Origin: Neelides folsomi
Lineage: Eukaryota > Arthropoda > Collembola > Neelipleona > Neelidae
DNA: 64,000 bases
NCBI GenBank assembly: GCA_034687125.1
Contig: JAQGBZ010000095.1
Span: 1 to 64,000 of the forward strand
Direction of reading: 5' to 3'
The notes under the pieces were generated by a model that worked only from the letters and a program-made list of their open reading frames with translations, was not told where the DNA came from and searched no databases. Below, in pieces: positions 34,234-55,510 of this stretch. How positions within the stretch are numbered: the stretch's first letter is position 1; each line of letters opens with the position of its first letter. A program made the position numbers and the translations under genes.

Positions 34234-35128
34234 TCAATAAAGGTCGTTCTTGAGAAGTTCAGATCTCGATGGTTGCCAGGTATATTTACTACTCTCTTCA
34301 ATTTCCGTCTCCGTCTCTTCAACTGCAGGTTCTTGTCGTTCTCCGTCGGCTTCTTCTTCCGCGTCGGGTTTTGGTTGAGTTAATCCAATGTAATTTCCAA
34401 GTACGCCATCAAGGAATACTATTCACAAAATAAAATCCTTTTATCATTAAAGCTCTCCGACATGATTTACTTAAATAAATTGACATTGAAAGATTTGTAT
34501 TCATACCATAAGGTTCTTCTTGTGGAACAACGACAAGATCCGTGCGATTTTGAAAAATGAGTCTTCTTTGTTTTGACACGAAGGTCGTGATGTCATTGAC
34601 TTGGATGATCCATCGATTCAAGAAATTCTCCAATATTTTCCCTTTTAGAATTAAACTCATTTCTCCTCGTTGTTCAGGCTCTCCGAACAAATCAACGTCT
34701 TGGGCCCATTCAAAACTCGCCGTTGGTTTAAGTCTCAATTCATGCATTTGAAGAACGGCTGTACGGACCATTTCCTCAAACCCGAGTCTCTTCACTGTAA
34801 TGGCCAGGAGATGACCATGATTTTGACGTTTGCCCCATTCAGACGTGTTTACAGCAGCTGGGAAAGTTGTTCGGAGTCTCCAACTTACTTTGAACTGCTG
34901 GTTCTTGAAACTTTGAAATCGTGTTGCGAACATTGCCACAGACTCGGGAACGGATTGGTACAAGATGATCGTTTCTTCGTCAAAACAGCATAAAATATGA
35001 TTTCCTGATTCTGGTAGTGAATAAGTCAACTCTTCGTATAAAGCCACTTGGAATGGAACATTTGGAAAAGCTGCACAACTGGCTTCTCGTTCTTTTAAAA
35101 CATTATGGATTTCGTCGTATGTTGCCAT
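34234..35128 (-). CDS. Uncharacterised protein, 268 residues
   Basis: Two exons (35128-34507 and 34418-34234, phase 1) form a complete frame starting MATYDEIHNVLKERE. There is no signal peptide or membrane helix, so it is probably cytosolic or nuclear. The first 205 residues look globular, with mixed alpha/beta hydrophobicity (for example NHILCCFDEETIILYQSVPE and RGEMSLILKGKILENFLNRW). The last 60 are disordered and acidic (PKPDAEEEADGERQ...EETETEIEESS). An acetyltransferase-like fold of the GLYAT type crossed my mind from the N-terminal half, but no acetyl-CoA motif is visible, so I make no functional claim. The long open first exon and clean splice signals support a real gene. Confidence 0.75.
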
Positions 35129-36635
35129 TTTTAATGATTGTAATTATGAATTTAGTACAGAAGATATTGAAACAATTAATTGGAATACTCGGAACACTTG
35201 TTAAAAGGAAATCGTTTTGAAAACTGATTTTTTACAAACTTTTTTAAAAAGTGTTTCTTTTGTGAAGTTCCAAAGGGTAAATGGCAGATTTGATCAGGAA
35301 AGTTTCTTTTATAAAGCCAGACGCGTGTAAAAGTTTTCTCTCTTCATACGCTCACTCGTTTTGAACGTGGGAGTGGGAGCAAATTGGAAATGAGAAAAAT
35401 ATTTTGGAATCAGATCTACCTTGAAAGAATTCCGTCGCATTAGACGTAAAAATACAGGTAAAATGATGTCCGTGAAATAATTGAGACTTCTATGTTCTCA
35501 TATGCAAATTCCCTTTCGTCTGGATTCTCTTGATCCACTCTCAAATGCGTGTGTACGATTAAATAGTAGAACAGGTATGCTATAAAAGATTCAAATCTTG
35601 ATGATGGAGGTTGAAACTCATGATTTATTCAATAGTAAAGCAAATGGGAAAAATATCGATTAGAGAGATTTGACGCTCACCTTCATCTCTTATTTAAGTT
35701 TTATCGTGAAAGCGCCCAATGACTCGTTTTTTTCATGAGTTGAGTTAAAAGGAAATGGGGGAAAGGACAAAAAGAGTCATTTGGTCATTCCGTTTCTTTT
35801 CACTTTCAATCTCGTTCATCCACTTGGGGGAATTAGGAGTAAGGTTGAAATGGAAAATGGTTAATTTAAAATGCAAGGTGAAATTGCAATATTCCCACAA
35901 TGTTCTTTTCTTGTTCAATTTGACAATTAATCAATTAAACAACTAATATTGTAATACAAATAAAAATCAGTAAGATATATCTGATAAAACATAAAACATT
36001 GACGCTATTCAAGCCATTATTGGCGAAAATGAATATAATTTGAGTATTCGTTTTGTCTTTAGTTTATTTAAAATTTGATACAGAATTAAATATGTAAGGA
36101 GATTTAAATGCTAAAATTATGTTTTGAGATTAAAAGTTGACCGAAACTTCCCTGAAACCACAAAGGAACCTTATTGTTCTTCCTGCATAATTAGGAGAGA
36201 AAAGTTGTATGTGACTAGAAGATTTAATTACACACCTAAAATTATTATATTTAAAGTATGTAGATGTGTTTGAACTTCTTGGTCTTCATCTCTTCATTAC
36301 CATGCTCCATTATGGATGATTCATATTCTTCCCCATAACTCTTTAATTTAACAATTACCTTTCGCGTGAACAAACCGACCACTCACACTTTTCTAAACTA
36401 TTTATTTATTTTGGCTACATTTTAAATAGCAGAACTCTTTGTTCCACTTTTCCTCCTTCTTTGCTCCAAGTCATCTGTAAATTAAAAATTAAAATAACAT
36501 GAACTCATTTGCCCTCCTTTGAATGTCACCTGGATGAAAACATGCGGAGATATACGGGGTATATATAAACGTTTGCAAAAGAAGACTTGGGACATTTTGT
36601 GTTATTATTCAAGTAGAAGGAAGTTTGTTTAACAA
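35129..36635. other. Divergent spacer
   Basis: Between the 268-residue protein gene (-) and the small membrane protein gene (+). It holds both promoters. Apart from a TATA box near the right end I see nothing specific. Confidence 0.45.
36562..36569 (+). promoter_or_regulatory. TATA box
   Basis: TATATAAA, within GGGGTATATATAAACG, lies 67 bp before the ATG of the small membrane protein, a normal distance for a 5' UTR of about 40 nt. Confidence 0.6.
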
Positions 36636-36965
36636 ATGGAGTTATCAATATCAGCTTTTTTGCTTGTATTTCAAATCATTTGGAATTCGGAGTTGAGTGA
36701 AGGATCGAGTTTATCGCAAACGAGTCCAAAAGAAGATCGGAGCGTGAGTTCTGGGGATGGGAGTGAATTGATGTGGAAAAACTTTTATTATCCGGTCGTC
36801 ATCGTCTTTGCGGGGATTTGTCTCGGAGTACTCAAATGGCTCTTCCTTAAAGCCGTCTTTCTTTATGATGACAGCTTCGGAGGTGGAGCATTTTGGCAGC
36901 GTGTGAAGGTCATTCAAGAACGAGCATTGGACGATGGAATTATAAAAAGGATACTCAAAGGTTAA
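36636..36965 (+). CDS. Small type I membrane protein, about 109 residues
   Basis: The frame starts with a signal peptide (MELSISAFLLVFQIIW) and has a Ser/Glu-rich ectodomain of about 30 residues. A transmembrane helix (NFYYPVVIVFAGICLGVLKW) and a basic, helical cytosolic tail (RVKVIQERALDDGIIKRIL) follow. A GT after 36959 could splice to an AG at about 37044 and replace the last residues with a short alternative end (AIRKEF). The TATA box upstream supports a real promoter. No family is recognised. It might be a subunit or regulator of a larger membrane complex, but that is speculation. Confidence 0.55.
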   Translation: MELSISAFLLVFQIIWNSELSEGSSLSQTSPKEDRSVSSGDGSELMWKNFYYPVVIVFAGICLGVLKWLFLKAVFLYDDSFGGGAFWQRVKVIQERALDDGIIKRILKG

Positions 36966-37797
36966 TATATTTATTTTCTTTACAATTTCAAAATTTATAT
37001 CATAATCCATTTTGTATAATGTTAAAAAAACATTTATGATATAGCCATTCGGAAAGAATTTTGATCCTTTGCTATCGTCTTTAAACAAGACCAAGAAGGA
37101 CGCTTATTATGTCAACATCATAGGATTTTAATTTATTAATTAGCTAATTGTGAGTTTTTGATCTATGAAACTTGTATTTTGTTCATTCTTAATTCCACAA
37201 TAAATCAAATAATATTGAATAGAGCAATTAATGCATAAGTTATCTTATGATTTTCTGAATAAGTAGACATTAATCTGATCCGACATCCAATTTCTCCTAT
37301 ATGTATTAGGTATGGCATACGCTTAAAGTTAGACATTCATCCATCCTTGTTCCTGTAAACATTTAACCTTTAAGTTTGAGAAAAAATGATACAAAATCAC
37401 AAAACTCACAATCAGTAATATTTAATATTCTATCTGTATTGTACAAGTGTATATCGTATATGCATGGTAGGAATTGATAGACTTGAATAAACACAAGGTA
37501 ATATTCTGCGTTCATGTGTTTGTGTCTTGATGTTCATTTGAATTCCTCTCTTCATTTCTCATTTCTTTCGCCGACCGCCGAAGAGAAGAAGACGAATAAG
37601 AAGAGCCAAGTCGATTGATTTCACTGTACTTTATTCTGTCATTGTCACGTCAATTTTGACTGTTCTCACTCTTCATTTTCATTCTTTTATTTGACTTTAA
37701 TAATCCAAGTTTGATAAGTTTGAGAAATTAGTGATTGGGATTAGGAATATTAATTTATTTCCTCTTCATCACAAACACAACTTCACAAGATATTAAA
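36966..37797. other. Spacer before CWC27
   Basis: AT-rich 3' region, followed by a GC-richer stretch around 37560-37620 that is the likely CWC27 promoter. Nothing else is identified. Confidence 0.45.
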
Positions 37798-39792
37798 ATG
37801 AGTAATATTTACATCCAAGAACCACCTACAGAAGGAAAGGTAAAGATCTATTTTATTTCTATTTAAATTATTAGCAAGACTAAGGAAAAATAATTAGATA
37901 TTTTCATTGTCAGGTTTTGTTAGAGACAACAGCAGGTGACATTGATATTGAACTCTGGTCGAAAGAGTGTCCAAAAGCATGCCGAAACTTTGTGCAGCTT
38001 TGTATGGAGGGATATTACGACAACACAATATTTCACCGTCTTGTCAAAGGTTTCATCGTCCAAGGAGGAGATCCGACGGGAACAGGTCATGGAGGGAATT
38101 CAATCTGGGGAAAGCCATTCAAAGTAAATTATAAGCATTTTTATATTCTCATTTTAAAATTAATTAAAAGTTAAATATCCACAAACAAAAGGTTTTTACG
38201 GGATCAATTGATGAAATACTAAAAGGATTTTTTCTAGGATGAGTTTCATAGTCGACTTCGATTTACTCGAAGAGGACTTGTGGCCATGGCCAATGCTGGG
38301 CGAGATGACAATGGATCTCAATTTTTCTTTACTCTCGGAATTACGCCTGAATTACAGAATAAACATACCGTATTTGCCAAAGTTGGTGGTAACACAATCT
38401 TCAATATGATTAAACTTGAAGAATCGCCTGTCGATGAGGTTGATTAAAATTAATATATTACATCAAATAATAAATAAAATGGTTTTAATATTTTTAGTAG
38501 CTTCTTTTTTGCAAAGTTTTAATGAATAAATCTATATTTAATATCTAGGATGAGAAGCCTTTATTTCCTCACAAAATCATTGGATCTAAGATTCTCAATA
38601 ACCCATTTGACGACATTGTACCTCGCGAAATTATTAAAAGAGAAAAGGCAGTTAAAAAGAAGAAAGAAGTAACAGGAACCAAGTGTGTTAAGCTTTTTAA
38701 TCTTACATTGAATATGATTATTTAAATTCTATTACATCTATCATATTCTTTTAAAATAATCAATTCTAGGAATTTCAAGCTTCTATCATTTGGAGATGAA
38801 GCAGAAGAAGAATCTGAAGAAGTTACAAATGCCAATAAGAAGTTTGGATCCAGAGGGAAATCATCTCATGATATCGCTAATGATCCGAAATTAAGTAAAG
38901 AGGCTCCCGATCTTTCACGTAAGAAGACTGGCGGTGGTGATGAAACTTTATCCGATGATGAAGAAACTGAGGAAAAACTCGATGAAGAAATTCCTGATTT
39001 TGGGTTAATTTACATAATATATAAATTAAATTAATTTTAATAAGCATTTAATCTAATGTAAATCATATTATTGTTTCCAATATATCAAATTTATATTTCA
39101 TAAAAATAATTTCTAGGCCAAAGAATCTTCAAAAGTTGGTTCAAGAACGACTCAAATCCAAAGACTCAAAAGACAAGAAAGGGAAAAAGGAAAAAGATAA
39201 GAATAAGTCTGATTCTGAAGAAGAATATTATTTAGGGAAGGATGAGAAAGAGGAAAAGAAGAAGAAATTAGATGCAATTAAATCCGAGTACAAGAAATTG
39301 AGGAAAGAAATGAAGGCTGAAACCAAAGCTGCCGTCGATGAGAAAGAGGAGAAAAAGCGCGAAGAAGCTGAAAGAGAAGCCAAACTGGCAGCTGAAAATA
39401 CTGTAATTAAATCATTTTTAGACGTCCAAGAGACCTACAGAGCGAAACAAGGAGAGAACAAGAAAAAGGGAAGCGACAGAGAAGCCCAAACCCTCGCACT
39501 CCTTGCAAAGTTCAAGGCTAAAGTTGAAACAGCAAAAGAAACATGTGATCCTTTAAAGCCCCTGGATGAAGACGAGGATGAAGAGTCGGAAGCTGCAGCT
39601 CAAGATATTTCATGGTTGGCCAAATCTTTGCATTTTGAAGAACAAGGCCCAGTTTTGGCCAAAGATGCAAATCTTAAAAGTGATGACTGGTTTGACATCA
39701 CTGACCCAAGAAATGCATTGAATAAGCGGAGAAGAGGAGAAAAAGTTGCAACATCAACTTCTGATCAAAATAAGAAATCTAAATATAATTAA
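37798..39792 (+). CDS. Cwc27: CWC27, spliceosome-associated cyclophilin-type protein
   Basis: Six exons (37798-37839, 37914-38123, 38238-38438, 38549-38682, 38770-39003, 39117-39792) give 498 residues. It starts [20 protein letters not shown], almost the same as human CWC27. The cyclophilin fold occupies residues 10-170 ([27 protein letters not shown]-like motif as [12 protein letters not shown]). The tryptophan of active cyclophilins before KHTVF is a glutamate ([13 protein letters not shown]), the substitution known in CWC27, so it is a binding rather than an isomerase module. A basic/acidic coiled-coil tail follows, ending in the conserved [12 protein letters not shown] and KRRRGEK. CWC27 joins the activated Bact spliceosome with CWC22/eIF4A3. 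It converges with the gene at 40405. Confidence 0.97.
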
Positions 39793-40404
39793 AATTTAAT
39801 TATTCTCATGTTTATTCATAGTTCATGTATACAAAATAAGAAAGTTGAATAATGTTTATTATTTTATAACATTTAATATTAACATTGTTAACTTGCACTA
39901 AATCTTTGACTGGAATTAACACTTGACCTTGTTTAAATCTAGTAAAGCTATTTAAGTAAACCATCACAGTATATACGAGTATGTATAGATAATGTTTAAT
40001 TGAATACACTTGAATAAGATATTGAACAGGTACGGCGTGTAAAATTCTCATTGTCATTATTAGCTTAAAGTAAACAAAATCTTTAAGACCATTTTTGCAT
40101 GTGTTATAAATTATATTTAGGTATACATGAATGAAATCATTTCAAAAAACAAGTTTAAGTTAATTAGAATAAGTTTATACTATACTTATACTTAATAAGT
40201 ACATTATTTAATGTAATAATAACAATTATGATTTGAAAATGTAGTTTTGAGATATTTATACTGCATATCAACATTAATTGAAATATTGATTATAACACAG
40301 GATTTGTTTAAGTGACATTTTCTTACAAATCTAATCAAAGAATTGGGAATTTTGATTAATGTTAAATAAATGCAATTTATTGACAAAATCTCAACTATTC
40401 AATA
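39793..40404. other. Convergent 3' spacer
   Basis: AT-rich sequence between two stop codons facing each other. It is expected to contain 3' UTRs only. Confidence 0.5.
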
Positions 40405-43400
40405 TCACATGAAAGCGCATAAGAGAATGAGAATAGGAACAATCAGAACGAAGAGGAGATACAAACCGGCTCTTGGCTCACATTCGGATTCACCAACATA
40501 AACTTCGTCCCAAAGGCCGTCTTTTTCTGGTGGGGGTTCAGGGATTGACACGATCAACTACAACCAATTAAAACAATAAATTATTATTATTTACGCTACT
40601 ACATACCTAGTAAATCATTAAATCATTAAAATTCTTTTATGGAGCTAAGTTTGTCAATTTATAGTATATCTGTGCATAGTTAAGTTTATGAATATTAAAA
40701 TTAAGCATTGTTTTGTTCAAACCTTTTGATTAGAAGAGAAATCAAAAGGAACTTGGCATTCATTTACAAGAGTACAATTAGGAACAGGATCCGGAAGTTT
40801 ATAAAGGAATCGATCAATTTTGAATTGAGCTTTAAAGAAATTGTCTCTTTTTTCATTCTCAGAGCCAAAGATGAAATAGTAATAACCGGAGACATTAACC
40901 CTTTAATTATAAACATTATTAGCACTGAAATCCGCATATTAATTTAAATTATTACTATAATAAATTGTCAGATTAAAAAGTTCTTGTAGTTTCCTTTTCA
41001 TTTTATCCTCATAATTAAAATAAAAGAATCGTGAATAATTAAAGATCAAACTGACTTGTTTTCATAAGTGAAAAGTTGCGAAAGTTCATGAGATGAAATA
41101 TTGAATTCACAAACAGGCTGAGGAGGTAAATAGAAAATGGCAATTACTCCTTCACATCTAGCTAAAGCTTCTTCACTACTTGAATAAGAAGATTCAGATT
41201 CGGATTGAGATCCATCGGGTTCTCCATCTCCTTTCATCCAAAATGTTCCTCCGATCATCGTCAAATTGTCTTTTGACGCTTCCCAAATTCTCCTTTCTTC
41301 ATTTTTATGTTTAACTACGTGGTTATGATTCACTTTCAATTTCACATCTTCATGGCTTGAATTTCTCCTATCTGTATCATTGTCATTATCGTTGCTTAAA
41401 TCCTCAAAAGCGCCATTTTCTCCAGATTCTGTCAATTTCCTAACTTCCGAATCTTGACGTTTCTTCCTCACAATTTTTCCATGCAAGGAAGTTTTTATTA
41501 AACTTGTGACATTTAAATCTTTTTTAATTTCTTCAAGAGTATTATTTGACTCTAATAGTGTATCATTATCATTATTAAAGTTTGAAGTTAATGTTTTGTT
41601 TTCAGAATTAGTTTGATTAATTTGTTCATTTTCTATCGATGTGGAATTTTCTCTTGATTTTTCTTTGCTATTTTCTTTGCTTTTAATTTCATCAAGGAGG
41701 TTCCAATCTGCAAGGTTTTTTCTTAATTTTTTGAATCCTTTAGAGCTTTTCCTGACATAAGATCGGATTTTGGCTAAAATTAATGTTCTTTCTTCGGAGC
41801 TCGACGGAGTTTGCATTCCCGCGAGTTTGATTGTCTTTATCTTTCCCTTTGACTCTTCTTCGGAATTTGAGTCAGAAAACCCGTCAGAGTCACCGGCCGA
41901 ATCTGGTTCCCCAATGTAAGCACAATGTTCAAGATGATCACGTCCTTTGACAATGAGAAGAGAACCTCCCTTGTGTCTAAAGACATTTAAACTCCCATTA
42001 AACTTCCACCAACAATGGAAACGTTTGTAGTTTTATACACATACAAGATTTATTATTTATAACATGTACAATATTATATTTATTTATACCTACTTGGCAC
42101 ATGTTTTAATAGAGAAAGTTGTTCCTTTATGGAGATAAAATCCCCAATATTCTTTTTCATCATCCGGGATGATCATGTTCTTCGTATAAGAAAGCGGAAC
42201 TGGTGAACGAACCAATTCTGGTGCTCCTTCTGTTAAGTAAGCTGTAAATGTCGTGTTGATCTTCACTATTTCCCTCTGAAATAAATACAGATTGGTTTAT
42301 GAAAAATGTCAAGATTATAACTATTCAAATAAATTCGTCATTTTTTAATATTAACATTAAATTAATACAAATAAATGCCATATGGAGAAAACAACCGTGT
42401 TATTTAGTCATTTGAAAAAGGGCCAATTCCATGAGGGATTTATGGAAGGATGCCAAGTATGGTTGTTTGAGTGAAGCAGGGAAGATTAAGAGGGGTGAAG
42501 AGGAGACTAAAATACTTCATAAAAAACAAGTTTCCGCATCAATTTGAACGTGCATTGAACGATGCCTCGTGTGAGTCGTTCAAAGGTTCAATGGATTCAC
42601 TCAGCGAAATCCCTCCACTTCATGTTGTGAAAATACTTAAGTTTAGGTGCAAATGCCTTCCTTAACTCCCAAATTTCACTCCCGTGATTTTCCTCCTCAT
42701 TCTTCCACGACTCAAATTCTCTCATTTGTAAATAAAGTAAATTGGACACAAAGGAGAAGATGGAACAGTTTAAAATTGTTCACATTTTTCCAAAGTGCAA
42801 CGTTTGATTGAGAATTGAAATGCGCCGCGGAAATAAGATGTAATTAGAAATTTCTCCGTTTCCGTCAACTCTTTCTTCATAGATCTTTTTTAAAGTTGTA
42901 ATCTTACATAATTAATACATTATTGAGATGTACTACATACTGTAGTGAATATTCTGATAGATTCGTTAAAGATGTAATGTGAACGTGATCATAAATAAAT
43001 GAAACTTAATTAACGACTACAAAGATAATTAGCAATTCAGACAAATTAATAGTTTCTCACTATAATTATTCAAAGATATCTTTAATTGGCTTAATCACTT
43101 AATACGTAGTTAAAATTTACTTGCCTGGCACCAAGTTGTGGAAATCTTCTTGTCCATCATCATCATATCTGACGGAGCTAAGAAAAAGAATAGACTTCAT
43201 TAGATAAAAACAACGAGAATATGTACAGATATTTATTAAAATTGAAAAGATTCGCATATTACAATATGTATAAGGCATATTACAATATACATATTACAAT
43301 ATGTATATGTAGCCAAAGGCTAAACTCATTATAAGAGTATAATAAAACTAGGTATATAATAAAAATTAGTTAATGTAAAAATAATGCGAACGATAGTAGT

Positions 43401-43867
43401 TTACAGCTGAAATGACTCAAATATCTCAAATGAGTCATATAAATATTGTACTTTAATAAACGCTATGAAAAAAATCACCAAATTGTTAATTTTTTAAAAT
43501 ATAATATAAAGAGATTGAACAAACCGAGAAAGTAAGTTGATGACCCAAGAACGACGAATCTCATGAGCAAAGTTACAGAAATGATAATCGATGGAAGGAA
43601 AACGCTTAATAGGCAAAATATCATCACTTTTCGAGGTCCACTGCATAAACTCCGACTGCTTCCTTCTGTAATTACAATTTAGACTTAAATGAATTCATCA
43701 ACCAATCGTAATTTCAAAAAAAAACGATTATATAATATTTTATGTATTAGGTAAAATAATGAAGTTATAAAAAATTGCACGTTTTTACGAATAGACAAAC
43801 CTGCTTGTGAGAATCGTTGATGATGACTTCGAGGCATTGTCGGTTCTGTTGTTGTAAATATCTTCAT
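40405..43867 (-). CDS. Two-pass membrane protein, tentatively DUF4792/DUF4793 family
   Basis: Seven exons (43867-43801, 43665-43525, 43177-43125, 42275-42094, 41976-41056, 40900-40723, 40557-40405) give 564 residues. A cytosolic N-terminus leads into TM1 (VMIFCLLSVFLPSIIISVTL). The ectodomain contains STYFLAPSDMMMMDKKISTT ahead of WCQ, and later VNVSGYYYFIFGSENE. A final TM2 (AGLYLLFVLIVPILILLCAF) ends almost at the stop. The N-terminal helix, LxPSDM...WCQ and GYYYFIF motifs recall the conserved DUF4792/DUF4793 ectodomain; I rely on memory for this. Exon 5 alone encodes a Ser/Asn/Glu-rich, presumably disordered insert of about 250 residues. Intron 3 has a GC donor (CAG|GCAAGT at 43125/43124), a minor but legitimate class. 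Function is unknown. Confidence 0.8.
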
Positions 43868-45311
43868 CTTCTGCTCCGATCGAAAATCATGTAAAATTAT
43901 AAATCTTTAAGTGAGTTACTTCTCGGTTAAATAATGGTTAAGCGTTGGTCGTTGGTCCTCGTGGGTTCTCCACATTCGAGGTCTGGTTCTCCTCGTGGAT
44001 GGATTCTTATTTATCTTCCTCTTCCTCCTCAGACTCTCAACGACTCCTTACCTCTCAACGTTACAAAGAAGCTCAACAACACACATGAGCATAGGAACCT
44101 GGAAGTCTAAATGTTAACTACACAGCAAATTCCTTCCTATTAAAATTCTTCAAATGCTCATTTTTTAATTATTTTATCTAAAATCCTCATCCTTTGTCTA
44201 TTAATTATACCCAACCAAACTAATAACTTTCCTTATCAATCCTTACAATCTAACAAGAGTGAACATAGGACTGACCAATCTTAATCATATCAATATGGAA
44301 TTTGTTTATCAATATTTGTGATTTCATATAATATAAAATGTGTAGTTTTAAATATTCGCTTAAAATGGTTATAAAATGATAGAAAGAGAATGTTTTTAAA
44401 AATTTTAAAATTACAGTACTTATGCATATACCGTTTATGAATAATTTAATTTATGTTTGTAATAGTTTATTATCTATAATTTATTGGCTAAAGCGTTCAT
44501 GCGTCATTATGATTATTTATTTAAAATTATTTAACTTGACTCATAAATGGCGTGAAGGATGAGGGTTTTTAAAAGTATCCTGTTACATAATGCATCCTCG
44601 TCTGACTTTTGAGTTGTCTGGAATATGAAGAAACCTGATGACAAGTTGAATAATCTGATGATTGGTATTAAACAAATGATAACAATTATGTTCAAAGCCT
44701 CCTACTCCTCAACTAATGCATTTTAATTCACTCGCGTTCAAGTTAAAAACCTTCAAAGGTTTCTATATTCTAAATCTTTCAATGCCATTTATAAATTATA
44801 AATTAAACGAAATGGAGGACTAACGACACGACGACATGAAGGACTAAAGTGACTATAAAATATCTATCGCAAACATCTGCCTATTTTATTACATCAAGAT
44901 TTTAAAATTTAAACCAATGATGCTCATTGTCAAACTATTCATATTCGATATGTAAAAAACGATAATTAAACGAAAAAAATGCTAAATCCAATCTGCCAAT
45001 CTACATAACATAATACATGATACCTATTAAATACCAAATGAAATAAATAAGACAATAAGACACTGTTTGATATTTCAAAGTGATATTTTATTTAATCCAT
45101 TTAAAATTGTTAACAATTATGGTAGTTTTTTTCGTTTAATCGCGATTAAACTAAAAAGAATTTGTACATGCTAAAAATTAAAAAAAGTGTAAAACTTGAT
45201 AAAATCATAATTACTTCAAGATTCAAAAGTTAATGGCAAACAATTGAAGATATTAAAATTAATAATACAAAAAAGCATTTTCAGAACAAGTACTTGATTA
45301 AAAAGATAAAG
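43868..45311. other. Spacer between membrane-protein gene and CKAP5
   Basis: Contains the promoter of the membrane-protein gene (43868-44080 is relatively GC-rich) and the 3' UTR of CKAP5. I searched the minus strand here for further CKAP5 exons and found none. Confidence 0.5.
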
Positions 45312-54226
<8,915 letters not shown>

Positions 54227-55466
54227 CTTAGAGAAGTTGTCACTGAAACGTTGTTACTAAAATTAAAAAAGTCGTCTGTTCAGCTCCGCTCAACAAACTC
54301 TGGGTGTTTCACCACTAGTTTCCCCTATCTCTAGAGGGACAACCAATGGAAGATGAAATGGGAGACGTAATTGAGATTGGGAATGAATGGTAAATAAATT
54401 GAATTCAAAGTGCGAGATGTTGTTCGTTGAAGGGAGGAGGAAGGAATGGCTCGTGTGATGTCTTTTCTTTGACGGGTTCTGCCTACGCAAGAAGAAGAAA
54501 AGTATACATTCAAATGAGAGCCAATGAAAACTCTCCCGCCTTTTCCAAACCTTAACGGTCTCTTCTCCAATCAAACTATGTTTTAATTCTTTTATTCTTT
54601 ATCTTTAATTTTTAATCATGGTCAAATATGTACACCTTTGCGTAATCGTGAACTTTATTTTACAAAGACAATTATGCATATTAAAATGCCTATAGTCTTG
54701 TACAGTTTAATTTATTAATCACAATTTCAACGTTCAACCCAGCTAGACAGATATCATACATTTAAAGTTGGACAAATAGCCAAGAATCTGCCTAAATATA
54801 GACGATGCTTAATAAACGTTTAATTTAGCGCATAAAGCATAAAGGATTCATATCATGTAATATTATAGGCTCACACTTTATGCTAGGAATAAGTTATTTA
54901 TATTTAGGGTAATTGTAATTAGAAAGGTAAGAGACCTTTCTTTGTCTTCACCTGGACCCTGGAAGAGGTACTTAAATAATTCGTTCACCCATGAAAATAT
55001 TTAATCTATAACTTTAAAAAAGAGGAAATACATTGATTGTCATTTTAATTATTTTTTTATAAAATTAAATGCTGTGTTTATATTTATGAATAACTTTAAG
55101 AAAATTAAGTACTTTTGTCTCAATTTAATTTTGCTGTAGATGTTCAGTGTGTACATGTATCATAGAGAGATGAGAGATATGAAGATAGAGAATAGGGACC
55201 AATCTCTCAGAATCACATTATCTCTTTCACACAGTTTCACAGTTCACATAAGATCAGAATCTCTCAAACGCATACTAGTAGGTACATATTTGATGGTGGT
55301 GATTATATTTTATATTGATGGTTGAGTTTGAGGATATAGGAGAAATCAAATCATGGATTCGGAGAGGGATTGAAAGGGGAAGTGGAAAGTCAAAGTGGCG
55401 TCAAAGTTAGGATAAATATAAACAAAGGATGGATGGGGGATTTGGGTCGACGACGTTCGTCGCGCC

Positions 55467-55510
55467 GCATCTCAATGGCCCAGTTGACAAATTCGAGGGC
55501 ATTGAGATGC
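55467..55510. repeat. 11-bp perfect inverted repeat, hairpin candidate
   Basis: GCATCTCAATG (55467-55477) and CATTGAGATGC (55500-55510) flank a 22-nt loop. The stem is shorter than that of a microRNA precursor. Confidence 0.45.

Noticed and set aside
55467-55510. MicroRNA precursor
   Set aside because: The stem is 11 bp, too short for Drosha/Dicer processing; recorded only as a hairpin.
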